A program made the position numbers and the translations under genes. A DNA stretch of 64,000 nt, taken from positions 434,001 through 498,000 of the forward strand of contig UBQW01000010.1 of assembly GCA_900467745.1 (NCBI GenBank), written 5' to 3'. Under the pieces are notes generated by a model. The model ran no database searches and was not told the origin of the DNA. It was given only the letters and a program-made list of their open reading frames with translations. Origin of the DNA: Hyphomicrobiales bacterium (GTDB taxonomy: Bacteria > Pseudomonadota > Alphaproteobacteria > Rhizobiales > Rhizobiaceae). Positions 27,556 through 35,640 of this stretch are shown here, piece after piece (the first letter of the stretch is position 1; every line of letters begins with the position of its first letter).

Positions 27556-29171
27556 GCGGTTGGTCCCATCACCTCATCGTAGCGCCCATCCTCATTCCGC
27601 TGATCGCCAGTGCCCTATTGCTGTTCATCGACGAGCGGCGCCGCGTCGCCAAGGCGATGGTCAGCCTCGCCTCCGCGATCTTGCTCACCGTGATCGCTTT
27701 CATCCTATTCAGGATCGAAAGCGGCCCGAATGGGTTCGAGGGCGTCTATCTCGTTGGCAACTGGTCGGCACCCTTCGGCATCGTGCTCGTTCTCGACGGG
27801 CTATCGGCCATGATGCTGCTTTTGACCGCACTGCTTGCCGTGTCGGCACTCGTCTTCTCGCTGGCGCGCTGGCATGCGGTGGGCGCGCATTTTCACAGCA
27901 TGTTCCAGCTGCTCCTCATGGGGGTCAACGGGGCCTTCCTCACGGGCGACCTGTTCAACCTCTTCGTCTTCTTCGAGGTCATGCTGGCTGCCTCCTACGG
28001 TCTTCTGCTGCATGGCTCAGGCCCGCTGCGCGTCAAGGCTGGCATGCATTACATCGCGGTCAACCTCGTGGCCGCGCTGCTGTTCCTGATTGGCGTCAGC
28101 CTCATCTACGGAACGGCGGGGACGCTCAACATGGCCGACCTTGCCGCCCGCATCCCCGAGATCGAGCCCGACCGGCGCATGTTGATGGAGGCCGGCGCCG
28201 GCATATTGGGTGTCGTCTTCCTTATCAAGGCTGGCATGTGGCCGCTTTGCTTCTGGCTCCCCACCGCCTATAGCGCCGCATCTGCACCGGTGGCCGGTAT
28301 CTTCGCGATCATGAGCAAGCTTGGGATCTATGTGATCCTGCGGCTGACGATGCTGCTGTTCGGTGAGGGCCCCTCGGCCGGGTTCGGCGCGCCGGTTCTG
28401 CTTTATGGCGGCATGGCCACGTTGATCTTCGGCATCGTCGGCGTGCTTGCGTCGCAGGCGCTGGGACGGCTTGCGGGCTTTTCCGTATTGGTCTCCTCGG
28501 GGACACTGCTGATGGTGCTTGGTATCAACGACGGCGCGGTCTCTTCCGGCGCGCTGCTCTATCTCGTCAGCTCAACATTGACGATCAGCGCCTTCTTCAT
28601 GCTCATCGAACTCGTCGAACGCGGCCAGGATGCGGGCGCAAACGTGCTTGCCGTAACTATGGAGGCTTATGGCGAGGCCGACGAAGAGCCCGAAAACGAG
28701 GAAGAAGGCGTCACCATGCCGGGGACCATGGCTGTTCTCGGCATTTGTTTCGCGGCCTGCGGCATCTTGCTCTCCGGCCTTCCCCCGCTCTCGGGCTTCG
28801 TCGCCAAATTCGCCATGCTCTCTGCGATGATGGGCACCGGCTCCATCGGCGTGCCGCCCACTGCGGCGATCTGGGCTTTGGTCGTTCTCGTTATTCTCTC
28901 CGGCATAGCCGCGCTGATTTCCATGACGCGCGTCGGCATCCGCACCTTCTGGAGCTCGATCGAAGGAACTGTGCCCCGCGTGCTGGTGATCGAGATCGTG
29001 CCGGTGATGTTCCTCTTGGCGCTGACGCTCGCGCTCACCGTGCAGGCCGGGCCGGCGATGCAATACATGGACACGACGATCCGCACGCTGAGCAAGCCGT
29101 CGATCTATATCGACGCGGTCAACAACGCGCTGCCGATCAAGGGCGTCAAAGCTGGAACGGAGGGCGAGTGA
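27552..29171 (+). CDS. phaD: Na+(K+)/H+ antiporter subunit D (MrpD/PhaD)
   Basis: NuoN/NuoM-like membrane subunit of 539 residues with about 14 helices. Landmarks include GDLFNLFVFFEVMLAASYGLL and KAGMWPLCFWLPTAYSAASAPVAG, where the Lys of the first stretch and the conserved Glu of FFEVM belong to the proton path shared with complex I. An acidic loop (EADEEPENEEEG near residue 378) separates the last helices. Its ends overlap PhaC by 4 bp and PhaE by one base, so translation is coupled through the operon. Confidence 0.94.
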   Translation: MSGWSHHLIVAPILIPLIASALLLFIDERRRVAKAMVSLASAILLTVIAFILFRIESGPNGFEGVYLVGNWSAPFGIVLVLDGLSAMMLLLTALLAVSALVFSLARWHAVGAHFHSMFQLLLMGVNGAFLTGDLFNLFVFFEVMLAASYGLLLHGSGPLRVKAGMHYIAVNLVAALLFLIGVSLIYGTAGTLNMADLAARIPEIEPDRRMLMEAGAGILGVVFLIKAGMWPLCFWLPTAYSAASAPVAGIFAIMSKLGIYVILRLTMLLFGEGPSAGFGAPVLLYGGMATLIFGIVGVLASQALGRLAGFSVLVSSGTLLMVLGINDGAVSSGALLYLVSSTLTISAFFMLIELVERGQDAGANVLAVTMEAYGEADEEPENEEEGVTMPGTMAVLGICFAACGILLSGLPPLSGFVAKFAMLSAMMGTGSIGVPPTAAIWALVVLVILSGIAALISMTRVGIRTFWSSIEGTVPRVLVIEIVPVMFLLALTLALTVQAGPAMQYMDTTIRTLSKPSIYIDAVNNALPIKGVKAGTEGE

Positions 29172-29647
29172 TGCTTCCCTATCCCATTCTTGCGACGTGC
29201 CTGCTCATCATGTGGTTGCTGCTAAACGGCTTCACCCTCGGCCATTTCATCCTGGGCCTCGTCGTTGCGGTCTTCGCGGGCTGGGCGATGGCCTCTCTCA
29301 AGTCGGAACCGGTACGGCTGAAGAAATGGTATCTCCTGCCGAAGCTCTTCGGTTTGGTGTTCGGTGATATCGTCAAGTCGAACATCGACGTCGCGTGGAT
29401 CATTTTGCGCAGCGGGAAACGACGGCACAACCCCGGCTTTATCACCATACACTTGGAACTCCGCAGCCAGTTCGCGCTTGCCGTGCTTGCCGTCATCTTG
29501 ACTAGCACGCCAGGATCCGCATGGCTGGAATATGATTCCAACGATCACACGGTCTTGCTGCACGTTCTCGACATACAGAACGAAGCCGTATGGCGCGATA
29601 CGATCAAGAACCGATACGAGGCGCTGTTGCTGGAGATATTCGCATGA
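29171..29647 (+). CDS. phaE: Na+(K+)/H+ antiporter subunit E (MrpE/PhaE)
   Basis: Subunit of 158 residues with two or three N-terminal helices, followed by a cytoplasmic domain. It has the family stretches IVKSNIDVAWIILR, PGFITIHLELRS and a segment containing LTSTPGSAWLEYD. The ATG at 29171 is used; upstream extension is a shadow of PhaD. MrpE is unlike complex I subunits and is needed for assembly or activity of the hetero-oligomer. Confidence 0.93.
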   Translation: MLPYPILATCLLIMWLLLNGFTLGHFILGLVVAVFAGWAMASLKSEPVRLKKWYLLPKLFGLVFGDIVKSNIDVAWIILRSGKRRHNPGFITIHLELRSQFALAVLAVILTSTPGSAWLEYDSNDHTVLLHVLDIQNEAVWRDTIKNRYEALLLEIFA

Positions 29648-29925
29648 GTGCAATCATCCTCTTCACGGCCGTGTCGGTCGCCCAGGTCATGCTCGTTGCG
29701 GCCATGGCCATCGTTTCGGTCCGCATGTTCGTCGGCCCCCGCGCGCAAGACCGTATCATCGGCCTCGACACGTTTTACATCAATGCCATGCTGCTTTTGG
29801 TAACCTTCGGCGTCGGAACGGGGAGGGTGGTCTATTTCGAAGCCGCATTGGTCATAGGAATGATAGGCTTCGTAGCAACCGTGGCACTGGCGAAGTTCCT
29901 GATGCGCGGGGAGGTGATCGAATGA
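29644..29925 (+). CDS. phaF: Na+(K+)/H+ antiporter subunit F (MrpF/PhaF)
   Basis: Small membrane subunit of 93 residues with three helices. The conserved GPRAQDRIIGLDTFYINAM follows helix 1. The start is the ATG at 29644, which overlaps PhaE by 4 bp; the 18-codon extension upstream is not family-like. It overlaps PhaG by 4 bp. Confidence 0.94.
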   Translation: MSAIILFTAVSVAQVMLVAAMAIVSVRMFVGPRAQDRIIGLDTFYINAMLLLVTFGVGTGRVVYFEAALVIGMIGFVATVALAKFLMRGEVIE

Positions 29926-30278
29926 TGCACGCTGCCATGGATCTGCCGGTCTGGGTGGCGTCGCTTGTCGCCTTCTTCCTCGTTCTCGGAGCGCTGCTGG
30001 CTCTGATCGGTGCGATCGGATTTCTCCGTCTACCAAGTTTCTACCAACGTATCCACGCGCCGACACTCGGAACCAGCTGGGGGATTGGCGGGGTTATGCT
30101 CGGCTCGATGATCTTCTTTTCCGCTGTGTCCTCTCGCTTTGCGGTCCACGAGATTTTGATCGGCGTGTTCGTGACCGTGACGACACCGGTAACTCTGATG
30201 ATGCTGGCACGTGCTGCCTTGCACAGAGACCGGGCAGAGGGAAATCGAGAAGCGCCGCCAAAGCACGCCAAGGAGTGA
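29922..30278 (+). CDS. phaG: Na+(K+)/H+ antiporter subunit G (MrpG/PhaG)
   Basis: Last antiporter subunit, 118 residues with three helices and a charged C-terminal tail (HRDRAEGNREAPPKHAKE). The family core is GAIGFLRLPSFYQRIHAPTLGTS. Two in-frame ATGs (29922 and 29925) overlap the PhaF stop. With A/B, C, D, E, F and G all present, the operon encodes a complete antiporter. The next gene, a LacI regulator on the other strand, belongs to the ribitol locus. Confidence 0.94.
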   Translation: MMHAAMDLPVWVASLVAFFLVLGALLALIGAIGFLRLPSFYQRIHAPTLGTSWGIGGVMLGSMIFFSAVSSRFAVHEILIGVFVTVTTPVTLMMLARAALHRDRAEGNREAPPKHAKE

Positions 30279-30357
30279 GATACGAACGCGTAAGCGCCAA
30301 ATTGGTGCTGAAGTCTTCCGCGCAATACCGGTATCGCTTATCCTGCGGCCCGCACGC

Positions 30358-31377
30358 TTAACGAAGAACGGGCGGGATTTCTGACACGTTCGGCTCAAAG
30401 TTTCCGTGCTCGATCAGCTCGAACATTCTGGCAAGCATTGCCGGTACGTCCTGGCGAACCATCTCGATGTTGTCGCCGAGTAGGGCGACGAGGGGATCAT
30501 AGTCGAAGCATCCGAGTGCGAACTCCTGCTCGCTGACAGGTCCGGCGAGCCGCACCCAGCGGAGCACGCCTTCAAGTGTAATTGTCGAGTTGACGAACAT
30601 GCCTTTGGAAAAGGGCAAGCCGCTGGTAGCGCGCTCCATTAGCGCGCTCTGCGCCTTTTCGGGGGCGTAACCACAGGCGATGACCCTGTCGTCATCAAGG
30701 TGGATTTCGTGATCCGCATGTGCTTGGCGAAATCCCCTTAGACGTTCCATCGTGTTGTGATCGCCGCCGCGACCGCCGACGAACATCAGTGGTTCCATTG
30801 AGCCAAATCGGTGTTGGCAACTGACGAGTATTCTTCGCGTCAGCTCTCGAGCGCCTGCGAAGTTGTCGGAAATGATGGAGGGTGCAAGTTTGCCGGGCAG
30901 ATCGAGGTTGATCGTCCGCACGCCTGCAGCGGCACATAGTTCGGTGACCCTGTCGGGGTCCGTAGCACCTGTCGCAATCACGCAATCCACCTGGTAGGAG
31001 AGCATCGCTCGAGCGGCCTCAATCTCAAGCGCAGGGTCGCGTCGCGTGCATGTGATAAGCGGAAAGAAGCCCTTGTCGCGAGCCATGGTCTCGAAGAGTT
31101 CCACGATCGAACCGAAGTATCGGTTATCGTACTTGGGGACGATCATGCCGATGATGTGCGACTTTTCACGGCGCAGCAGACTTGCCTGCATGTTGAGCGC
31201 GTAACCCTGCTCCTCGGCTATTCGCGTTATCTTCTCGGCAAGCTGCTTGCTGATACGGCGCTTCTTCCAGTTCCCGTTCAAGACAGCACTGACCGCGCTC
31301 GCGGAGGTGCCGGCGAGTTCCGCAAGGTCGTAGATCGTGGTTCGCTTCTGCTGCCTGTCCAATTTCAAAATTCTCAT
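30358..31377 (-). CDS. LacI-family regulator of the ribitol locus
   Basis: Repressor-type regulator of 339 residues. Residues about 9-31 form the helix-turn-helix (TTIYDLAELAGTSASAVSAVLNG), but the usual LacI spacing is altered by KKRRISKQLAEKI. The rest is a sugar-binding-protein-like effector domain (HIIGMIVPKYDNRYFGSIVE at about 72-91). It is divergent from the binding-protein gene, with a 254-bp region that contains a 30-bp inverted repeat. Control of ribitol uptake and breakdown is inferred from position. Confidence 0.88.
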   Translation of the reverse strand: MRILKLDRQQKRTTIYDLAELAGTSASAVSAVLNGNWKKRRISKQLAEKITRIAEEQGYALNMQASLLRREKSHIIGMIVPKYDNRYFGSIVELFETMARDKGFFPLITCTRRDPALEIEAARAMLSYQVDCVIATGATDPDRVTELCAAAGVRTINLDLPGKLAPSIISDNFAGARELTRRILVSCQHRFGSMEPLMFVGGRGGDHNTMERLRGFRQAHADHEIHLDDDRVIACGYAPEKAQSALMERATSGLPFSKGMFVNSTITLEGVLRWVRLAGPVSEQEFALGCFDYDPLVALLGDNIEMVRQDVPAMLARMFELIEHGNFEPNVSEIPPVLR

Positions 31378-31432
31378 CTCCTGTGTCGGGCGCTAACTTG
31401 ACATCAAACGAGAGAAGTGGCAAATCTTGCTT

Positions 31433-31462
31433 CATCGATTGAGCAAATGCGCTCAATCGATG
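31433..31462. promoter_or_regulatory. Candidate operator: 12-bp inverted repeat
   Basis: CATCGATTGAGC (31433-31444) and GCTCAATCGATG (31451-31462) are perfect inverted copies with six bases between. The repeat lies 56 bp before the LacI-family start codon (other strand) and 170 bp before the ribitol importer gene. Inner half-sites TTGAGC/GCTCAA fit the general LacI/GalR style, although the six-base spacer is larger than usual. Confidence 0.6.
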
Positions 31463-31466
31463 ATAC

Positions 31467-31546
31467 GTGCCAGCTAGGAGGCTGGCACCGGGAGGTGATT
31501 TCGCAGCTATTGGTGGTCCTCTTTGCCGTGCGGCTCGTCGAGCCGC
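31467..31546 (+). promoter_or_regulatory. Structured leader with two hairpins
   Basis: GTGCCAGC (31467-31474) pairs with GCTGGCAC (31481-31488), and GCGGCTC (31530-31536) pairs with GAGCCGC (31540-31546). Both lie in the likely 5' untranslated region of the importer mRNA. No known riboswitch was recognised. The first loop, TAGGAG, resembles a Shine-Dalgarno sequence. Confidence 0.5.
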
Positions 31547-31631
31547 GGCTTGGGGGCACTGGCGCATCGCGCGTCAGGTCAATGTTGCGGCAATGGCCGA
31601 ACCTTGCTGTTGGTCAATTAAGGAGGAGAAC

Positions 31632-32678
31632 ATGACCTATCGCAAACTTTCCCTGATGTCGGCGACCATGCTGGTGGCGCTCGGCGGAGCAGCACTCGCC
31701 CAGGAAGCGTCGACGGTGGCGTTTCTGATGCCTGATCAGGCGTCGACGCGCTATGAGCAGCACGATTTTCCGGGCTTCAAGGCCGAGATGGAAAAGCTGT
31801 GTGCCAAGTGCACCGTCGTCTACCAGAACGCCAATGGCGACGCATCGCTGCAGCAGCAACAGTTCAACTCGGTGATTGCGCAGGGTGCCAAGGTCGTGGT
31901 CCTCGATCCGGTCGATTCCGCCGCAGCCGCGGGCCTCGTTGAGCTCGCCCAGTCACAGGACGTCAAGGTCATCGCCTATGACCGTCCGATCCCGGACAAG
32001 CCTGCTGATTTCTACGTTTCCTTCGACAATGAAGGTATCGGCTACGCGATTGCCAAGTCGCTGGTCGAGCATTTGAAAAAGGCAGGAGTGCCAGACGGAG
32101 CCGGTGTGCTCGAGATCAACGGTTCGCCGACCGATGCGGCCGCCGGCCTCATTCGCGACGGCATCCATCGCGGCCTGAAGGAATCCAAATACAAGACGCT
32201 TGCCGAATTCGATACGCCGGAATGGGCGCCGCCGAAGGCTCAGGAGTGGGCGGCCGGCCAGATCACGCGCTTCGGCGCCGATATCAAGGGCGTGGTTGCC
32301 GCCAATGATGGCACCGGCGGCGGCGCAATCGCGGCGTTCAAGGCAGCCGGCGTCAACCCTGTTCCGCCGGTCACCGGCAACGACGCGACGATCGCAGCCC
32401 TGCAGCTCATTATTTCGGGCGACCAGTACAACACGATCTCCAAGCCTTCCGAGATCGTAGCGGCCGCAGCCGCACAGGTGGCTGTCCAGCTCATCAAGGG
32501 CGAGAAGCCGGAAGCCAAGACGACGCTCTACAACACGCCGTCGCAGCTCTTCATCCCGGCCGTCGTCACCGCCGAGAACATCAAGGCGGAGATCTTCGAC
32601 AAGAAGATCCAGACGGCTGAGCAGATCTGCACCGGCGAATATGCCGAAGGCTGCAAGAAGCTCGGCATCGGCAACTAA
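31632..32678 (+). CDS. ABC importer periplasmic binding protein, probable ribitol/polyol
   Basis: Ribose-binding-protein-type (peripla_BP_4) secreted protein of 348 residues. A signal peptide ends at about residue 24 (GGAALAQ-EASTVAFLMPDQ). Features typical of RbsB/XylF proteins are NANGDASLQQQQFNSVIAQGAKVVVLDPVD-like and AYDRPI. The start is the ATG at 31632 after AAGGAGGAGAAC; the longer upstream frame is not real. It is first in an operon with a single-domain ATPase, a permease, a ribitol dehydrogenase and an FGGY kinase, so ribitol is the likely ligand. Confidence 0.92.
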   Translation: MTYRKLSLMSATMLVALGGAALAQEASTVAFLMPDQASTRYEQHDFPGFKAEMEKLCAKCTVVYQNANGDASLQQQQFNSVIAQGAKVVVLDPVDSAAAAGLVELAQSQDVKVIAYDRPIPDKPADFYVSFDNEGIGYAIAKSLVEHLKKAGVPDGAGVLEINGSPTDAAAGLIRDGIHRGLKESKYKTLAEFDTPEWAPPKAQEWAAGQITRFGADIKGVVAANDGTGGGAIAAFKAAGVNPVPPVTGNDATIAALQLIISGDQYNTISKPSEIVAAAAAQVAVQLIKGEKPEAKTTLYNTPSQLFIPAVVTAENIKAEIFDKKIQTAEQICTGEYAEGCKKLGIGN

Positions 32679-32747
32679 GAGCCAATCAGCCATTCCGGCT
32701 GCACTGCGTGCGGCCGGTTTCTCAAGGACGCACAAAGGCCTTTAGCT

Positions 32748-33569
32748 ATGAGCACCACAGCAAGCAATGTACCGGAGCGCGGACAGCCCATCCTGCGACT
32801 GCGAAATGTGTCGAAGAACTTCGGTGCCGTCTCGGCGCTGACCGATATCGAACTGGACGTCAAGGCGGGCGAAGTCGTGGCCCTGGTGGGAGACAATGGC
32901 GCCGGCAAGTCAACCCTGGTAAAGGTCCTGGCTGGCGTGCACCAGCCTTCTTCCGGTTCGATCGAGTTCTGCGGCCAGAGTGTCTCGCTCGACAGCCCCG
33001 GCAAGGCGCTGGAGCTCGGTATTGCAACCGTGTTTCAGGATCTGGCGCTCTGCGAGAACCTCGACGTCGTGGCCAACCTATTCCTCGGGCATGAGCTCTC
33101 GCCCTGGGCGCTCGACGAGGTGGCGATGGAAGTCCGCGCCTGGACGCTGCTTCGGGAGCTGGCCGCGCGCATCCCGTCCGTCAGGGAGCCGATCGCCTCG
33201 CTGTCGGGCGGCCAGCGCCAGACGGTGGCAATTGCCAGATCACTCCTCCTCAACCCGAAAATCATCATGCTCGACGAGCCGACGGCTGCACTCGGCGTCG
33301 CGCAGACCGCCGAAGTTCTCAATCTCATCGAGCGTGTCCGTGACCGCGGGTTGGGCGTCATCATCATCAGCCACAACATGGAAGACGTACGCGCCGTGGC
33401 CGATCGCATCGTCGTATTGCGGTTGGGCCGGAACAACGGCGTCTTCACGCCTGATGCATCCAACCAGGAACTTGTCGCCTCGATCACGGGCGCCACGGAA
33501 AACTCAGTCTCGCGCCGTATCGAGCGCAAGACAGGCACGGCGCAGGAAAACAGTGGGAGACCGGCATGA
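32748..33569 (+). CDS. ABC importer ATPase, single-domain (FrcA-like)
   Basis: ATPase of 273 residues with only one nucleotide-binding domain, unlike the double-domain RbsA/XylG proteins of many ribose-type importers. It has Walker A GDNGAGKST, signature LSGGQRQT, Walker B IIMLDEPTAALG and ISHNMEDV as switch region. The rhizobial fructose importer ATPase FrcA has the same single-domain design. The C-terminal extension is short and polar. It overlaps the permease gene by 4 bp (ATGA). Confidence 0.92.
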   Translation: MSTTASNVPERGQPILRLRNVSKNFGAVSALTDIELDVKAGEVVALVGDNGAGKSTLVKVLAGVHQPSSGSIEFCGQSVSLDSPGKALELGIATVFQDLALCENLDVVANLFLGHELSPWALDEVAMEVRAWTLLRELAARIPSVREPIASLSGGQRQTVAIARSLLLNPKIIMLDEPTAALGVAQTAEVLNLIERVRDRGLGVIIISHNMEDVRAVADRIVVLRLGRNNGVFTPDASNQELVASITGATENSVSRRIERKTGTAQENSGRPA

Positions 33570-34828
33570 GCCAGAAACCATCCAATACAACAGTCGCACC
33601 CGTCACAACGCTCGATCGCAGCGACGAACGCGTCCGCCATGACGACAGCATGATGGCGATGGTCCGGGCCTTTATCGATCGGGTTAAATCCGGCGACTTG
33701 GGCATGCTTCCGGTCGCTGTCGGGCTGATCGTCATCTCCACGGTCTTCTCGCTCCTCAATCCGGTGTTTCTCGCACCCAACAATCTCGTTAACCTGCTCT
33801 TTGACTGCGCCACCGTCGGCATCATCTCGCTCGGCATCGTTTGTGTGCTGATGCTTGGCGAGATCGACCTTTCCGTAGGTTCGATGAGCGGCTTGTCATC
33901 CGCCATCCTAGGTGTGCTCTGGGTGAACAACGGTGTCCCCTTCGTCGTTGCGATCATAGCTGCCATTGCCGCTGGCGCGCTCATCGGAACCGTTTACGCC
34001 GTACTCTACAATCGGCTTGGAATGCCAAGCTTCGTGGCGACGCTTGCCGGCCTTCTGGCGCTGCTCGGTATGCAGCTTTATATCTTGGGCCCGAGCGGCA
34101 GCATTAACCTTCCCTATGCATCCCCGCTCGTCCGCTTCGGCCAGATCCTGGTCATGCCCGATTGGCTGTCCTACCTCCTGGCTCTGCTTCCGGGTGCAGT
34201 GATCATCGCCAAGGGTCTGCGGACGCGTCAGCAGCGCGCGGCGGTCAATCTATCCTCGCAGCCTTTTGCCGCTACCGCTATCAAGGCCGTTGTGCTGACC
34301 GCAGCACTCGAGTTCGCGGTCTATTATCTCAACCTCGGCCGAGGCATTCCGTGGATGTTCGGTCTATTCGTCGCCATCGCGGTGATCCTGAATTATGGTT
34401 TGACGCGCACCCAATGGGGACGCTCGATGTTCGCCGTCGGCGGAAACCGTGAAGCTGCGCGTCGTGCCGGCATCAATGTTCGCCGCATCTATCTGAGCGC
34501 CTTCGTGCTTTGCTCAACGCTTGCGACCATCGGCGGCATTTTGTCAGCCTCGCGTCTTGCGTCGTCGAGCCAGCAGGCCGGCACGGGTGACGTCAACCTC
34601 AACGCCATCGCCGCTGCCGTGATCGGCGGGACGAGCCTCTTCGGCGGTCGCGGTAGCGCCTATTCCGCACTGCTCGGGATCATCGTCATCCAAGCGATTT
34701 CCAACGGCTTGACACTACTCAACCTCAGCTCTTCGTTGCGCTACATGATCACAGGCGGCGTTCTCGCCATTGCCGTCATCGTCGATTCGCTCGCCCGCCG
34801 TTCCCGCGTCAGCCACGGACGCGCTTGA
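33566..34828 (+). CDS. ABC importer permease (XylH/FrcC-like)
   Basis: Inner-membrane permease of 420 residues with about ten helices. The family sequence [18 protein letters not shown] is at about residues 92-109, and [18 protein letters not shown] and the [19 protein letters not shown] region lie towards the C-terminus. The N-terminal 45 residues are cytoplasmic and polar. It probably forms a homodimer channel with the preceding ATPase. The ribitol dehydrogenase gene follows after 22 bp. Confidence 0.92.
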   Translation: MSQKPSNTTVAPVTTLDRSDERVRHDDSMMAMVRAFIDRVKSGDLGMLPVAVGLIVISTVFSLLNPVFLAPNNLVNLLFDCATVGIISLGIVCVLMLGEIDLSVGSMSGLSSAILGVLWVNNGVPFVVAIIAAIAAGALIGTVYAVLYNRLGMPSFVATLAGLLALLGMQLYILGPSGSINLPYASPLVRFGQILVMPDWLSYLLALLPGAVIIAKGLRTRQQRAAVNLSSQPFAATAIKAVVLTAALEFAVYYLNLGRGIPWMFGLFVAIAVILNYGLTRTQWGRSMFAVGGNREAARRAGINVRRIYLSAFVLCSTLATIGGILSASRLASSSQQAGTGDVNLNAIAAAVIGGTSLFGGRGSAYSALLGIIVIQAISNGLTLLNLSSSLRYMITGGVLAIAVIVDSLARRSRVSHGRA

Positions 34829-34850
34829 TCTAAATTTAAGGAGTAAATTC

Positions 34851-35579
34851 ATGACCGACCTCATGAAAGGCAAAGTCGCCGCCATAACCGGTTCGGCGTC
34901 GGGCATTGGGCTCGAATGCGCCCGCACATTACACGCCGAAGGCGCGACCGTCGTCCTCATCGATCGCGCCAAGGACAAGCTGGATGAAATCTGCGAGGCG
35001 TTCGGCGAGCGCGCATTCCCGCTTGTCGTCGATCTTCTCGACGGCAAGCAACTCTCGGGCATCCTTCCCAGAATTCTGGAGGTCGCCGGCAGACTCGACA
35101 TCTTCCACGCTAATGCCGGCGCCTACATAGGCGGGCAGGTCGCCGACGGCGATCCCGATGCCTGGGACAGGATGCTCAATCTGAACATCAACGCAGCTTT
35201 CCGCTCCGTTCACGCCGTGCTGCCGCACATGATCGCTCAGAAGTCGGGCGACATCCTGTTCACCAGCTCGATCGCAGGTGTTGTCCCGGTTGTCTGGGAG
35301 CCAATCTACACCGCCTCGAAATTCGCCGTACAGGCATTCGTACATTCGACACGTCGTCAGGTGGCGCAGCACGGTGTGCGGGTCGGAGCTGTCTTGCCGG
35401 GTCCTGTCGTCACCGCGTTACTCGATGATTGGCCGAAGGCGAAGATGGAAGAAGCGCTCGCCAATGGCAGCCTGATGCAGCCCAAGGAAGTTGCCGATTG
35501 CGTACTCTTCATGCTGTCGCGGCCGCGCAACGTCACCATTCGTGACCTCGTGATCCTTCCCAATAGTGTCGACCTCTAA
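34851..35579 (+). CDS. rbtD: Ribitol 2-dehydrogenase, SDR family
   Basis: Oxidises ribitol to D-ribulose with NAD+. The 242 residues are very similar to the well-known Klebsiella ribitol dehydrogenase, including [44 protein letters not shown] and the end VILPNSVDL (judged from memory). The Rossmann motif is TGSASGIG (13-20), an acidic D39 favours NAD over NADP, and catalytic S140, Y153 and K157 (YTASK) are present. The start is the ATG at 34851 after AAGGAGTAAATTC. Its neighbours, a polyol importer and a pentulose-type kinase, complete a ribitol pathway. Confidence 0.93.
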   Translation: MTDLMKGKVAAITGSASGIGLECARTLHAEGATVVLIDRAKDKLDEICEAFGERAFPLVVDLLDGKQLSGILPRILEVAGRLDIFHANAGAYIGGQVADGDPDAWDRMLNLNINAAFRSVHAVLPHMIAQKSGDILFTSSIAGVVPVVWEPIYTASKFAVQAFVHSTRRQVAQHGVRVGAVLPGPVVTALLDDWPKAKMEEALANGSLMQPKEVADCVLFMLSRPRNVTIRDLVILPNSVDL

Positions 35580-35590
35580 CGAAAGTGATT

Positions 35591-35607
35591 CCCGCGCAAT
35601 GCGCGGG
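35591..35607 (+). promoter_or_regulatory. Intercistronic hairpin between dehydrogenase and kinase genes
   Basis: CCCGCGC (35591-35597) pairs with GCGCGGG (35601-35607) around an AAT loop. It is located 11 bp after the dehydrogenase stop, with no T-run. It may protect the upstream mRNA or lower kinase expression. Confidence 0.6.
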
Positions 35608-35640
35608 CATCAGCCATTTATGCTAGAAAGATGAGAGACA

